Below, piece by piece: positions 1 to 13,600 of a stretch of DNA of 64,000 bases. The notes under the pieces were generated by a model. It was given only the letters and a program-made list of their open reading frames with translations. It was not told the origin of the DNA and searched no databases. Numbering within the stretch: the stretch's first letter is position 1; the number at the start of each line of letters is the position of its first letter. This stretch comes from Lateolabrax maculatus (taxonomy: Eukaryota > Chordata > Actinopteri > Acropomatiformes > Lateolabracidae), in NCBI GenBank assembly GCA_031216445.1, contig CM062218.1, forward strand, positions 9,099,501 to 9,163,500. The letters are read 5' to 3'. Made by a program: the position numbers and the translations under genes.

Positions 1-840
1 AGGTATGGGAAGTGTGGTACACACTCACAGGAGATTAATATGAGTTCTGGGAGACTTTTAAATAAAAGAGGCAGCTTAATATAAACATGAAATTATGGAG
101 ATCATTAAGAGCCCTAACACTTCTATACTATATATATTCTTGCAATCTTGCATAAATAAGTGTATAGCGGCAGCACACTGGATATTGCACAGGAAAAAAA
201 AAAAAAAACAGAACAGCATGCATCTCACCATGAACTTTATTAATGTTATAGGAGCAAAATCAATGCAGCACCTGTACACTGTATCAACCTCGCATCTGCT
301 TTCCCAGGTGTAGTGATAGGGAGGTGTAAATCTTTAAGTTTTTGAAAATGTCATTACTCAAATCAAAGTAGATGGTAGATTTCATGTTCTCATGCTATTT
401 GCATTTTACAGCTTATACATCAGAGCTATCAGCCTTTTATTATTAACACTAAACATGACAAATTATTTGTTAGTGTTTTATAATGTTTTGACAATAGTTG
501 AATTTTTAAATAAGCATCAACAAAATGATAAACTAGTTGTTTTGTTTTTGTGATTATCTTGCTGTCTTTGAGCTGGGAACATGCTTACTTTACTTATGTG
601 TACATCTACTCCAAGCCACACCTGGTGTACTGTGTGTACCTCTTCTCACGCTGAATGCATTTGCAAAATTTTCTTCACCTTTTTGTACTTCTTATTCCTG
701 GCTTACTCTCAAAGACATAGTGCTTCTCCCCTTTTCTGTCTCTTTGGCTGCTGCCGGTCGCCGCCTCTGCATGTCACTAGTATCAGAAAAACTTTGGAAC
801 CTGTCGTGCTGGTTGGCTTAGGCAGTCCCCTCCTCCACAG
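1..840 (+). other. kmt2b intron (3' part)
   Basis: AT-rich sequence with no recognisable exon. The frame of the next exon is closed by TAG at 778-780, so the acceptor must lie after that. The best acceptor is the CAG ending at 840 after a C/T-rich tract (tcccctcctccacag). The short open frames here show no domain and no codon bias. Confidence 0.6.
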
Positions 841-1662
841 GAACAGGAGAACATGGAGGAGATGGAGCCCAGAGAAAGTTTACCAGAAACCAGCCCATCC
901 AGGACCCCGAAGCATCAGCTGCAGCTACAAATACACTTACACCGTCTGCCTGATTTTATCCTGCAGTCTGCGCTGTCTTTGCCACTGCAGTTGCCCCAGT
1001 GTCTGGATCTGTGTGCGGCACAGTCGCATCCAAAATTGTCCCAGCTTGTAACACAGCCTGCTATTTCACATTCCACAACACAGTCTCCTCCAGAATTGTC
1101 CCTGCCTGTAACGCATCCTGCTTCTCCACTTTCACCACATCCCATAAAAGATTCTCCAAAGAAATCTCTGCTATTACGTTTGCACCGTTTGCCCCAGTCC
1201 GTGGTGCAGTCAAACTTGCATTTGCACAAATGTATATCATCTCAACAACATCCCCAGTCTACACTGCACTCATCTCTGACACAGGTTTCCTCAAAGTTGT
1301 GTTTTCAGGGACATCCAGAGTCTGAGGTGCAGTACCCAGACGTTTTGACTGAGACACACAGAGCTAACAAAGATAAAACTGTACAAGTGCTCCCTCAGAC
1401 TGTCAATCCAGACAGAAAGTTACAGGAGGGCACGCAAGAGCAGCAGGAGGACAAAGGAGGGGATCAGCCTGAAGAGGAGGAGGACGACAATTCTGTTAAA
1501 GCGACGGTGCTGAAAAACTGTCAGACAACTGACCCACACTATGTCCTTCGTTCCCAGAATCCTGCAGAGTGTGCATCAGTGAACACCCTGACGGGGTTAA
1601 CTAACGGATTTCCCCAAAAGGGCCTGTTGCAGAACAAGTACAAGATTCGTGTGGACTTCAAG
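841..1662 (+). CDS. kmt2b: kmt2b linker exon between CXXC and PHD1
   Basis: A 274-codon exon in phase 0, rich in Ser, Pro, Gln, Leu and His and then acidic/Lys-rich, ending KYKIRVDFK just before a GTGAGT donor. KMT2A and KMT2B have the same IRVDFK signature directly ahead of PHD1, which fixes the position of this exon. The region has no fold I recognise. It contains an imperfect internal repeat: the stretch near SHPKLSQLVTQPAISHS recurs as SPPELSLPVTHPASPLS, about 1021-1140. The methionine at 853 is internal, not the protein start, because an acceptor precedes it and the family has a long N-terminus. Confidence 0.85.
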
Positions 1663-4600
1663 GTGAGTTTTTGTACTAGTGTTTGATAGCATTTTTATAT
1701 CACCACTCACTGGGCTGTGTACTCAATTGGTCGTACATTGCTTTCCGGCACTAGCATTATGTGAACAACTTCATATTTCTCCTAAATGATGAGTTGTTTT
1801 GAGATTTTAAAAGAGAACACAGTCTAACTTCAGTGTTAAAAGAAAAAAATACACCCCTAAAGGGAACATAAATGCATCTCATTACAATAAGGTATTCAGA
1901 GTTTCAGAGTAATACTTGATTCACATTTGGCCCTCCTTACTGAAAGTGAAGGCACTCGCTACTGACAGGCACTTAAGGTAAAAGTGTCCACCAAATGATT
2001 AAAGAAGTACCCCTAAGAAAGATAAAGACTTTGTCTTGGTTTTTAAATCACATAATTTTCTAGCTTGAACGCATGAACTAAAATCTCAAATTCGTACTAT
2101 ATTAACTACCTTAAAAAACACGAGCAGAATGTTTGTTAATATAAGATGTGGTGGACTATCCATGGTAGTAGTAGTTGTTACAGGATCTTTACGAAGCTGC
2201 TTGTTTTCACAAGTTTGATTTGCGTTAAAGAGCTGGTGTGTCCTCAAAATACCAAAGAAGAAGCTGATCCCTTTCCTCTTGCTTTCTTTTTCTTGCCTTG
2301 TGTCTACCAGGAGGACTGTGCTGTTCAGAATGTATGGCTTATGGGTGGCCTCAGCGTCCTCACGTCTGTCCCTACAACACCACAACCTGTCTGTCTGCTC
2401 TGCGCCAGTAAAGGACGATACGAGGTAATAGACTTCTTTCCCAGAGCCGGAATAGTCTGTAAAGTATGGAAAGAGTTACTGATAATAACGGTGTTCTGAG
2501 ATATATTGCAGTTTTCTGTTCATATTTTACAGTTCATATATCCAAGCCCACATCTGCAAAATGTTGGCTTTTGGTGCTCTGCAGTGCCAAATATAACATT
2601 TTCGTGCTCTCCTTTTGTCTCCCTCTTCCATCAGATGATATTCTGCCAGATCTGCTGTGAGCCTTTCCACAGTTTCTGCCTCTCACCAGAGGAGCGCCCC
2701 ATGAAGGAGAACAAGGAGAACTGGTGCTGCAGGCGCTGCAAATTCTGTCACGTGTGTGGCCGTCGAAGCAAGAGCACAAAGGTATGCAACCCAAAAAACA
2801 AATATTTTCCAAAATGTAGATCGATAGGATAGATTCATAATTTGTTCAAGTCTGTCTTAAAACAATAATCCGGTGTTCATATGTAGATTTAAACAAAAAT
2901 TGCTTGCTCTAATCGTCCCCCCTATTCACACTGGCCATTAAAACATCCCTTTCATAGTGGTACATAGTGGTGGGCGGTACACTGGCATCAAAGTCATCAC
3001 CAGTGTGATGTTGTGCGACGCTATACCGTCATCACCATAATAAATCAGTAATAATTCTAAAAAAGAAGGCATTTCATTGTCTTCAAAACTGCTTCTCTGG
3101 GTGGTTTCCCCAGGGTGCGTCTCGGCCTGGGCCTCTAGTCGCCTGTACATGTCCGTCATACTCCACTGGAGGCTACAGCTGGTGGGTGGGTGGTTGCCCT
3201 TGAGCTGCTGGCATCATTTTTTAACCCTAGTGTGGACCAGAGGGGCGCTGGGGTCCTGTCTGGTACCTGCAGGCCTGGTCTGCCATTTGGAACCTCAGAC
3301 CAAGTGCAGTGCGGTGGGCTTGGCTGTCATATAATACTGAAAAAATACCGTGATTTGGGTTTTAGGTCACATCGCCCACCCCACTTTCTAATGTGCTTTC
3401 AGTGGAAGTGATGGGGGACAAAATCCACGGTCCTCGTTCTGTGCACAGATGCATTCTAATCTTCATCAGATGTCTGATTTTGTGTTTTGTTTTGTTACAC
3501 ACATGTTAAATTTGGGTTTTTATCTTCATATCTGTTTTTACTTTTTATCAGGTTATGAAAGTTCTGAATTTAACACGCTACACTTTTCAGAATCCTTGTG
3601 TCTTAAGATATGCATGAGATATTAGGTTGCTTTATTAAGATTTATTAATAAGATTTTTTTTTAATAATGACATAGAACAGAGGTTCTAGTCAAATATTTA
3701 CCCAAATGATTAACCCATAATTAATGTACCCATGTCCTTTTTTCCCTCTCTAGCCTGTGCTGCAGTGCAGGAGATGCCAAACGTCCTACCACCCTTCCTG
3801 CTTGGGACCAACTTACCCTAAGCCTATGAACTGCAGCATGCCTTGGGTAATTGCTTTAATAGCCTTAAAATATATAGGGATCTCCTTGCCGTGTCTCAGG
3901 GATATTGAAAGTCCTAAATTGTTATAAGAATATTTTTTTATTTTTTTGGCTTCATACCTAAAGCGATGTATTACACTGAAGTGTCAAGAATGCCATCACA
4001 CAATACATTGCACACCTTAGACAATTTATGTTTTGTTTGCAGTGTGAACCCTCCTAGGGCCTCATATGCTTGCTGTTTTGTGACATTGTTGTGTTTGTGT
4101 AGGTGTGCATGACATGCATTCGGTGTAAAAGCTGCGGTGTGACACCTGGAAAGACTTGGGACTTGGCCTGGAACCACGAGCAGGACCTCTGTCCTGACTG
4201 CACTCTTCTCCACAAAAAAGGTAAAACCTCTGAGAGACACCAGTGTTTTTTTGAAGGATTTGCAAACATTTTCGTGAATGGTCAGTAAATACATGGTTCA
4301 ACAAATGTAGGCATAAGTCAACCAAACAAGTTTTGTATTGCTTGGAAGGATTATTTGGACTTGTCTAGATAGTGTTGCGTTTATGGTTAAAAATGTGTGG
4401 CACTAGAAATGGATGATGTGACTGATATATGATCTCTGTTTATATCAGGTCATTTCTGCACAGTCTGCCAAAAGTGTTATGACAACAACCAACAGACAGA
4501 GATGATTCAGTGTTCAGAATGCAGCCACTGGATTCATTACACATGTGAAGGACTGTCAGGTGAGTTTATTTATAATTGAAATTCAAATTGATCCAGAGTT

Positions 4601-7600
4601 TTCATTGCAACCAAACACTTAATCAGTGGACTTCACTAATATATTTTTGCTGTTGCAGATGAGCTGTTTGGGTTGCTGTCAAACCAACCAGAAGAAGCAT
4701 ATTTCAGCTGTTCATCCTGCAGCCAGCACCAAACTGAACACAGCAGCATGAAGGAGGAGCTGCAGGCCAGGCTGATAGTCGGGCTGGAGGAGGTGCTCAG
4801 TGACCTCCTCTCCAATGACACCACACAGCACCTCCTTATCTGTAGAGCGGTAAGAGCTACCCACACGGCAGACAATATCCCAAGAAGCCAACATGTTCTG
4901 TTGAGCTTTTATTTCCCCTGAAAATTCCCTTAATATGTTTTATATTTTTAAATGTTAGTATTGTTGTTTTTGTGACGGATAGCTTAACTGTTGTTTTTGT
5001 GTTTTAGTGTCAGGAAACAAAAAACGCACACTTTGTCAGGGAACAGCAACCAGTCTGTGATCTACAAGCCATGAAGAAGAAGTTTAAAGGGGGTGGTTAC
5101 ACCTCAATAGTGAGTATATTCTTCCTAATAACTGCTGTTTATAGGAACCAGCACATAGTGATAGTTTTGACCTGTCCCTGTGTCCTTTTTTTTCTTCTGA
5201 AACCCACTCTCGTAAGATGCTCTCAATTGGAGCCCTGACCTCCTTTTTTTCCTTCTTGATTACTCAGAAAGCTTTCCATGCGGATGTCGCCTCTGTGATG
5301 TGGAAGTGGCTGAAGGAGGAGGAGTTTCTCCCTGAGGATCAGAGACCGACCAGTCGGGCCAGGGCACACTATGTCAAAGTAAATTTCCCTCCCCTCCAAA
5401 ATTTCCCATGGTTTTGCTTTATTTTTGGAGACCCGTGTTTTATTTATGTCCAATGGGAATCTATTTTTTCCCTCAGTTTCCGTTTTCATGTTAACTTCCT
5501 CTGTTTTGACTGGCTGGGATGAGTCACTGGACAGATAGATTATAAAAATAAATATTATCCATGATGTACAAAAATAGACCTGTCTTTGGTTTGCCTTTTT
5601 CTCGCAGCTGATTGAGCAGATTTTCAGTTGGTTTCCTGCATGCCATCTGAAAAAGTGGAACTCATTCTCTGAGGATTTCCCAAGGTAAATGTATTAACCA
5701 GTACAGTAAACTTAACATTAATCCCTCAACATATACACATTCAACATTCCCTCCCTATGGATATCTGAGTCTCATGACCTAGTTAAAGCTTTAGGTGAGT
5801 GTTCAGCCTAGTGGACTGGAATTTAAATTTATAAAGAATTAAAGTGTCACTCAGGACACTGACAGTTGTCTCAAATGTCTTCTCTGGCCCTCCACTCTGT
5901 CTTACGGCCCTTATCCTTCACTTTGCAGTGGCATGCTCCCCGAGGCCGTCCTCCCACCATCCAAGGAGCACAGCTATGCACAGTGGCTGGAAAGGACATA
6001 CCAACCCAAAGAGTCCAGGGGCCCACAAGCAGGGAAAACTGACTCTCTGCTATCCTCAGTCACTACACAGCAGTCTGTTGTAACGCACAGCCGCCCCCTG
6101 TATTCACATGGTATGGAAACTATTGTAGCCCGTTCTATATTTTGTATGCTAAGGAATGGGATCTTCAGTCAGAACTTTTGGACATACAACTTCTGTTCAT
6201 TTCTAGTAGAGAAGGATCACATCTTTACAGGTTTCACACTGGCAAATGAGTCCAAAACTTTATCTTCTAATTAGTCCAAGAGTATTTAAAGTTTTCCTAA
6301 TGGTCTTTGTAGCCTATATTAGCATTAATTAGTCTACATATTGAAAAACTACACAATTACAAAAAAGTTTGCAATAAATGTATTCTTTGTTCCAAGGATG
6401 GTGAAGGCCCTGTAAACACTGTTGGTGTATTAGAAAAATAAACATGTCAAGTCTAAATATCTTTATTTATTTTCCTCTTCACATTTTTGCATTAGTAAGA
6501 GTAATATCAGTTATTGTATCAAACAGATCATTATTGTTATCATAATGCCATATCGATGCATCTCTAATTACTTTTGCCTTCTCAGGTTTAAAGAAATATG
6601 TTCATTTCTTCCTCTTTCTCCCTCACAGGTGTAGTAATGAGTGATCTGGAAACTACCAAGACTGAAGATTTGAGGCAGTGCGCCCTGTGCCAACAATATG
6701 CAGACTCAGTTCCCAGTGTGAGTTTAGCTGTCTTAACTGCGAACTACAACTAATAAATATTGCATTTTACATAAAAAGTCAAATACCTGAATACTGAAAC
6801 AGGATGCATTAACTTTACATTATAACTTCTGGTTTGACACTTTTCTTGCCTTCCGTTGCATGTTATCTTACAATATAAAAATGGCTACTCAATACTGCAT
6901 ATTAAGTGATATCAATGTATTTTCATCCTGATAGGATGCAGGACGGCTGTTGTACTTGGGACAGAATGAGTGGGCCCATATTAACTGCTGCCTTTGGTCT
7001 GCAGAGGTGTATGAGGAGAATAGTGCTCTTTTGCAAGTGCACAGCGCTGTCTCAAGAGGGCGCCACCTGGTAAGCTATGATCTCGATCTGGAAGTAAATT
7101 AAATGGTGTTAACGTTTCTAGTGGTCAGATGTTTTTGTCTGTCACTGTAGCCTGAAGTGTTGTAGGATTGCAGTTGGCACAAGTTGCATAACTCTTTGAT
7201 AAACCTGTGTTATATGATTCTGAGTTCATTAACATGATTGTCTTTTTCCTTCATTCTCCAGCGTTGTGATCGTTGTGGGCAGTCAGGAGCCACTGTGGGC
7301 TGCTGTCTTGCCACCTGCCAGAGTAATTTCCACTTCATGTGTGCTCGTGCCCAGAACTGTGTGTTTCAGAAGGACAGGAAGATGTACTGCTACAAACACA
7401 GGGATCTTGTCAGTGCAAAGGTAGGGACATAATTTTCCCCCCGAGTTTCTCTTTTACTTTAAGTTTTATTATAGTTTTAAATTTACATCTTTGTCAGAGG
7501 GGAAAGCATTACTCTTTTAGTCTACTCACGCACACCTCACACCTGCTGATTTTGTCTACATTGTATTGATTTATGATTTCCCTTACCCTTGCAGGTAGTG

Positions 7601-10600
7601 TCTGGAAAAGGGTTTGAAGTCCCTCGACGGGTATACGTGGACTTTGAGGGGATCAATCTAAGAAGAAAGTTTCTCACAGGCCTAGAGCCAGAATCCATAA
7701 ACATGACCATAGGTAAGAATATCTGAGTATTCTGTTTTTGGTTTGAGCCTCTTTTGTCTCCATAAATGGATGAAATATTACTACTACAGATCATCTATTT
7801 ATTGTATACTATATATTTAGTGTGCTGAAACATTATCTTTTCTCTCTCACTTTTCCAGGCTCTCTGCAGATTCAGAAACTTGGTGTGTTGTCAGAGCTCT
7901 CGTCAAATGGGAGGATGCTGTATCCTGTCGGCTATCAGTAAGTGATCATTGTCAATGTACGACTGGTGGCCTCACTATACTATACTATAATCACCAATTT
8001 TTTATGTTTATCTTTTTTTGTTTTTTATGTATACTACTTTCATTAAAATGTTAATTCAGTATTTTGTGTCTAAAATCTCAAATACTTTATAGGCATTATT
8101 CACGATTCTTTCGTGAACTTTGGTGTTGACTGTAGCATCATTATTTAAAAATGACTTTAAATAACTTTGGTTTGGGTTGTACTCCTTTTTTGTTTATTAT
8201 TGTGAACGCATTCTTCTTCCCTTCCTTCTTCAGATGTTCTCGGTTGTACTGGAGCACTGTGGACCCCCGCAAACGCTGCAAGTACACCTGTAGGGTGACA
8301 GAAGTGAGCACGCCTCTTCCTGGTGAGGAACAAGATCCGAGGTGGGACCAAGAAGAGAATCACACCACAGTCCACAGTCCCAGCCACCACAGAGGTCAGC
8401 AGGAACATTTTCTATTCTATTTAAGGCCTGAATGACTGACAGTTCACTTAAGTAAACAGAGAAATGTTTTTGCTAAACAATATAGAGCTAACAATGTTAA
8501 AAAAAAGTATTACACCCAAAAAATGATTAGGCTAAATTAAATCCAAATGTTCTTTTGGTTTCCCTGAAATGTTTCTTTTTCTTTTAGAAGTTAAGTACTT
8601 CCGGTCAAATTTATTGACCAGTTGCACTGTGATTGGACTATTTGTTTAACACCTTTTCTTTTTTGCCCAGATGTAGAGTCCCCAGATCTTTTGAGCTCTT
8701 CATCCAGCCCAATAAAGTCCACTACCCCATCACCCAACTCTAAACAGCACAACACACCCGGATCCAAAAGTCCTGGTTACACACAGACCAGGAGACCAGC
8801 AGGAGGATCATCTCGACCTCTTCCATCTCCAGGTAAATAGTAAAAAATGAAATGTATATACATTTTATTATATATTTTGTCTTTTTACCTTTGCAAAGAC
8901 ATTTTGTCTCCGTTTTGATGTGTCGCATCTTACTGTATTCTTGAAGTAGGACCACCCTCACTCTTATTTATTTGATTCTTTCAGGGGTAGCTCTTCCAAA
9001 ATCACATCATATCCTCACACTAAGGGACCTGGAGGACACCCGTCGGCCTCGCAGGCGCTCATCAAGAAGCCGCTGCAGTTCCTCGCCAACAGACAGTGAC
9101 CCGTCTGTACCGATGACCCTCCGCTCTGGTGGCACCGTCCACTCCAGATGTGCCCTGTTCAGCTCCCCTCCAAGATCATCACACTTGGTATCAGCCTCGC
9201 CTCCTCTATCGCGACAAAATTCCACGTCACCAGTCTGGAGCTCCCCGCCTAGATCCAACTCCAGCATTTCTGCAGGGCTGTCCCCTCGGCAAGGAGCCAT
9301 CACTCACTCCCCCAGAGGGAGGCAAAACTTTAAAATCACCACTCCGGTTTCTGCAGAGGTTCCCCAAGACTTCCTTGCATCGTCTGAGGCAGAAGATGCA
9401 GCAGTGGCTACAACCAATGGGATCTCACTAGCCCCCGACAACCTGGAAGAGGAAGTAGCCCACCTGATTGACCAGGAGCTGCCTTACACTGTGTTTGACA
9501 CTGACACAGAGGTCGCAATGGCCTCCATGCTGAATGCTAAGCTTGACTTTGACGAGGCGCTGCTCACTGAGAATGTGGCACTTCATTGCGGAGCACAAGG
9601 CGGGAGAGGAGACGTGGAAGGTCTAGTGCAAGATATGGAAATGCCAGGAGATAATCGGGAGAATGTCTCTGAACATGAAGCATCAAGCCATTACTTAAAA
9701 TTTTCACGCACAGTGGTGGGCGACACAGCTAGCACCTCAGACGCCTCAGGTCAGCTCCCTTCGGCACAGTCGATCTCACAGTTAGATGGAGCGGACGGTG
9801 GGTCAGACAGTGATGAAAGCGAGGCGGGCGATGGAACGGACAGTGGGTCAGAGAGTGATGAAAGCGAGGTGTTCGATGATGAAGATCAGGACACAGAAGA
9901 AGAAGATGAGGAGATTAACATTCACACTAACCATAATACACCTACTAAACAGCTGTCTGTAGCTCTAAAGAGGCTGGAGTCAGTCTACACTGTGTCAAAG
10001 TCAACCGTTGAACAAGGAACGGGTGAGCCAGAGCTTCAGGGAAATTCTCCACCAGTCGATGTTTTTGAGTCAGGTTATGCAAACGATGACATGTCATTTC
10101 AGGAGGAAGAGGTCCCAATGAGCTCTGAAATACCAGCATCTCAAAATGATGTGTTTTTGGATTCAGCTACAGGCCATTTTGTTTCTGCCGAAGAGAGCGG
10201 TCAAGTGTACCCAAATAACAATGAAGTTGACGATAAAGATGACAGTAGCTCATCGGTCGAGTCAGTTGGAGGATTTAAAGATGATTTGAATGACCCGGAC
10301 TATTTCCCAGAGCATAAAACCAAAAAATCTCCCACAGCGCAGATGAAAACCATCATTGTGAAGACAAAACGTCCAGCATCAAATCTCAAACAGTTACCGC
10401 CAAAACCGTGTCTTCCACAGCAACATAAACTCAAATTACCGCTTCCCCCTCGACCTACACAAACTGTGGGCAATGCGTCAGTTTCCCCTGCTGCTGCCTC
10501 TTTTTGTGCAGTTCCACGCACAGTCACCTCTCCTATTGTGATCAATGGCTTAAACGCTCTACCTATTCAGCCTGGTGCCACCCGAGGCAGAACCGTCGCC

Positions 10601-13600
10601 ATCCGCTTGGACAGCTCAAAGCCAGGAAATCAGCAGCAAGTTGTGGTTGAGAATCAAGCCGCAGCCACCAGCTCACCCCCACCCCAGGCTCCTGCCCCTC
10701 AGGTCCTGCTGGTCAACCGTCAAGGTCAGATTCTGATCAAAGACCCGAGATCAAACACGTATCAGGCACTCAGTACAAATTCTCCTGCCTACAATAAGAT
10801 AAGCCAGATAGCCAAGATTCTCCACAGTGGTAATGCCTTGCAGCGCTCAGTCCCCCGTGTCGTAATTAAGCCTCGCTCCATTCCCTCTGCAACAAACATC
10901 CCTCCTGCCGCTAACCACACAACTACATCCGAGAGAAAAATCATTGTCAGAGTGGTGCCACTGAAAAGCAGTGGGACTCCAGCTCCCACAACTGCTGTCA
11001 ATGTCCAGAGTGCTCCTGAAGCAGGTTTCTCCAACATTGCAGAAGGCACAGCCCAGGCTATTATTGACAGGGCCATGGCTACACACCGCGATGCCCCAAA
11101 GACAAAACCCATCATCCTCTGTAACACTCGACAGCCAAAGGCCAGACATCGAAGACCATCCCAGTTTCAGGACACAGATGACTCAGATCAGTCACCATCT
11201 GCACGTTCAGAGTCCCCAAGTGGTTTTCCCAGTGAAGCAAATATCAACCTGCAACCAACACCTGCTTCATCAGGCCACCAGGTGAAGGTCAAGAGAGTGT
11301 CATTAGCGACTGAAAGGCCCTCCAGGAAGAAATCCAAGATGGACTTCTTGAGGGATCCCTCAAGTGAGCTGGATGAAGTGAACGAAGCCAGGTATTTAAA
11401 GATTTGACTGTTCTCTGGTCTTATTTTCACTGCACTGTACAAGACTATAAAAAACCATTAAAACCAAATTACAGCTTTACGTGTAATTATGTGTAACTAT
11501 TATTAGGGTTGCAGGTAGTGGTTATTTTCATTATTGGTAAACTACACATATACAGAATTTTCTGCATATTACTTTTATCTTTTCTGTTCTCATTTTCATA
11601 ATTTAACAAAAAAATTGTTAAAACGTTTCATGCTATGCCATCTGTATCAGGAATCGGTGTCTTAAGTCTAAGTGTTTACTGTGTCTTGTTTTCTTCTAGC
11701 AGACCGAGTGGTGTTAGAATGAAAGCTCCAACAACAATGAAGGATGTTCTTGATATGGACCGGAGGAACATGCCTCATAAGCCTGAGCAGTTGAGGATTA
11801 CTGCTCCACCACCTCCTACTCCCTCCAGGTAAATTCATCTCAAAAGTACTCTCATTTTAGAGCCTTATTACTAAGCTATGAAGTGACAAAGAGGCAAATG
11901 GTTAGTGTCAGGTTACCGTCATTTAAAGCAATCTGATGAAAAAAATTTATTAAAATATGTTTATTCATTTTTCCTCAAAGGTGATATTGTACTCAAATGT
12001 ATTGTTTATATAGTATCTTATTTGTTCATCCTTTCTGCTCAGGCATCCTCTGGTTGAGAGTCCACCTACACCTGCACAAACCAACAGTCACATTCAGGCT
12101 AAAACACACATGTGGGTCAGCGCTCGCCATGGAGACCTCTGTGAATGGGGCCCTTATTCAGGTTTGTAACGAAACATGTTTATTTATTTGGATGTTCATT
12201 AGTTGTCACCAGAGCAAAAGCTACTCTTCTCTTTCACCCTTTGTACTGGGATGTTTTGAGATGATATCTTGTTCTTGAATCTGCCAGTCAAATTCAAATT
12301 ATTCAAAATCAAATTATGTAGTTTAATTATTCAAAAAAGTATCATTGCTTTTCAGGAAATGTTGTATGTAACACTTTTTTTTACGAATGCAACCCAATTA
12401 CAATTTAATTCTACAGGTTTTAGCTCAGACGAGGATGCACCTGCACCCAAACACAGAAAGAGGACATACATGAACCAGCCCCACCTGCGTTTTGAAATCA
12501 CCAGCGACGATGGCTTCTGTGTTAAGGCTAACAGCATAGAGGGTAAGAGCTGCCTGTTTACTGTACTTTTTTACATTCAGCTTATAACTTTACTGTTTGA
12601 CAGATTTTTGCTGAGGAATAATCTTCTAGGCATGTCGTGTTTGAGTCACTCTTTTGGACTTTGCATTTGTTAGGGAACATTGGGGATTGGGGACAGCAAC
12701 AAAAAAGGCGAAAACAGTCAGTGTGTGTGCAGTTTTGCCAAGCTCTCACACATTCCTTATCTCTTTCCTCCCTCAGTTGCCTGGCGTGCTGTGATTGACG
12801 GTGTCCTTGAAGCTCGGGCAGGCTTCCACCTGAAGCAGCTGCCTCTGGGCGGGATGAGCGGGCCCCGGGTGCTCGGTATCGTCCACGATGCCGTCATCTT
12901 CCTGCTGGAGCAACTGCAGGGTGCCGCAAGCTGCAAACGCCACCGCTTCCGCTTCCACCGCTGTGATGACATCGAGGAAGAGCTTCCACTCAATCCAAGT
13001 GGCTGCGCTCGTTCTGAAGTCTACACACGGTACTGACAGTTATTTTTAAGAACTTATACATTTTAATAAGTTTAAGGTTTTTTAAAATGTTTCTTTGTTT
13101 CTTGTCTGTGATTATAATTAATTAATTGTATTCTTTTCCACCTTTCTCTAATTAGGAAAGCAACTTTTGATATGTTCAACTTCCTGGCATCACAGCACAG
13201 AGAGCTTCCTGACGTAGTAGGCCCCTTCGATGAAGAGGAGGATGAATTCCCACTGAAATCTTCCAGGTTCGGGCATTAAATGTCTTTCTTGATCCTAACC
13301 CTAAAGTTTTAACCCACTGCACATCACAGCAGATGCCACGTCCATGTATGGGTACCACCTTTTCTTTGTCTCACTCTGAACAGGCGAGCCACGAGCAGTG
13401 AGCTTCCGATGGCAATGAGATACAGACACCTGGAAAAAATCTCGAAAGAAGCAGTAGGGGTTTACAGGTAATGGCAACAAAAACGACAAAAGGGATGAGA
13501 TTGTATTAATGTCCAAAAAATGTGTATGCTTACATGTATTTAACGGTTTCCTGTTCTATAATCCTCTTAGATCTGAAATTCACGGTCGCGGCCTGTTCTG

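Noticed and set aside
853..1686. Open frame starting at the ATG at 853 as a stand-alone gene
   Set aside because: A CAG acceptor at 840 precedes it, it ends at a perfect GTGAGT donor after IRVDFK, and the family places this segment internally, just before PHD1.
10789..11149. Minus-strand frames opposite the large kmt2b exon
   Set aside because: They lie antisense to a strongly supported coding exon and show no independent signal.
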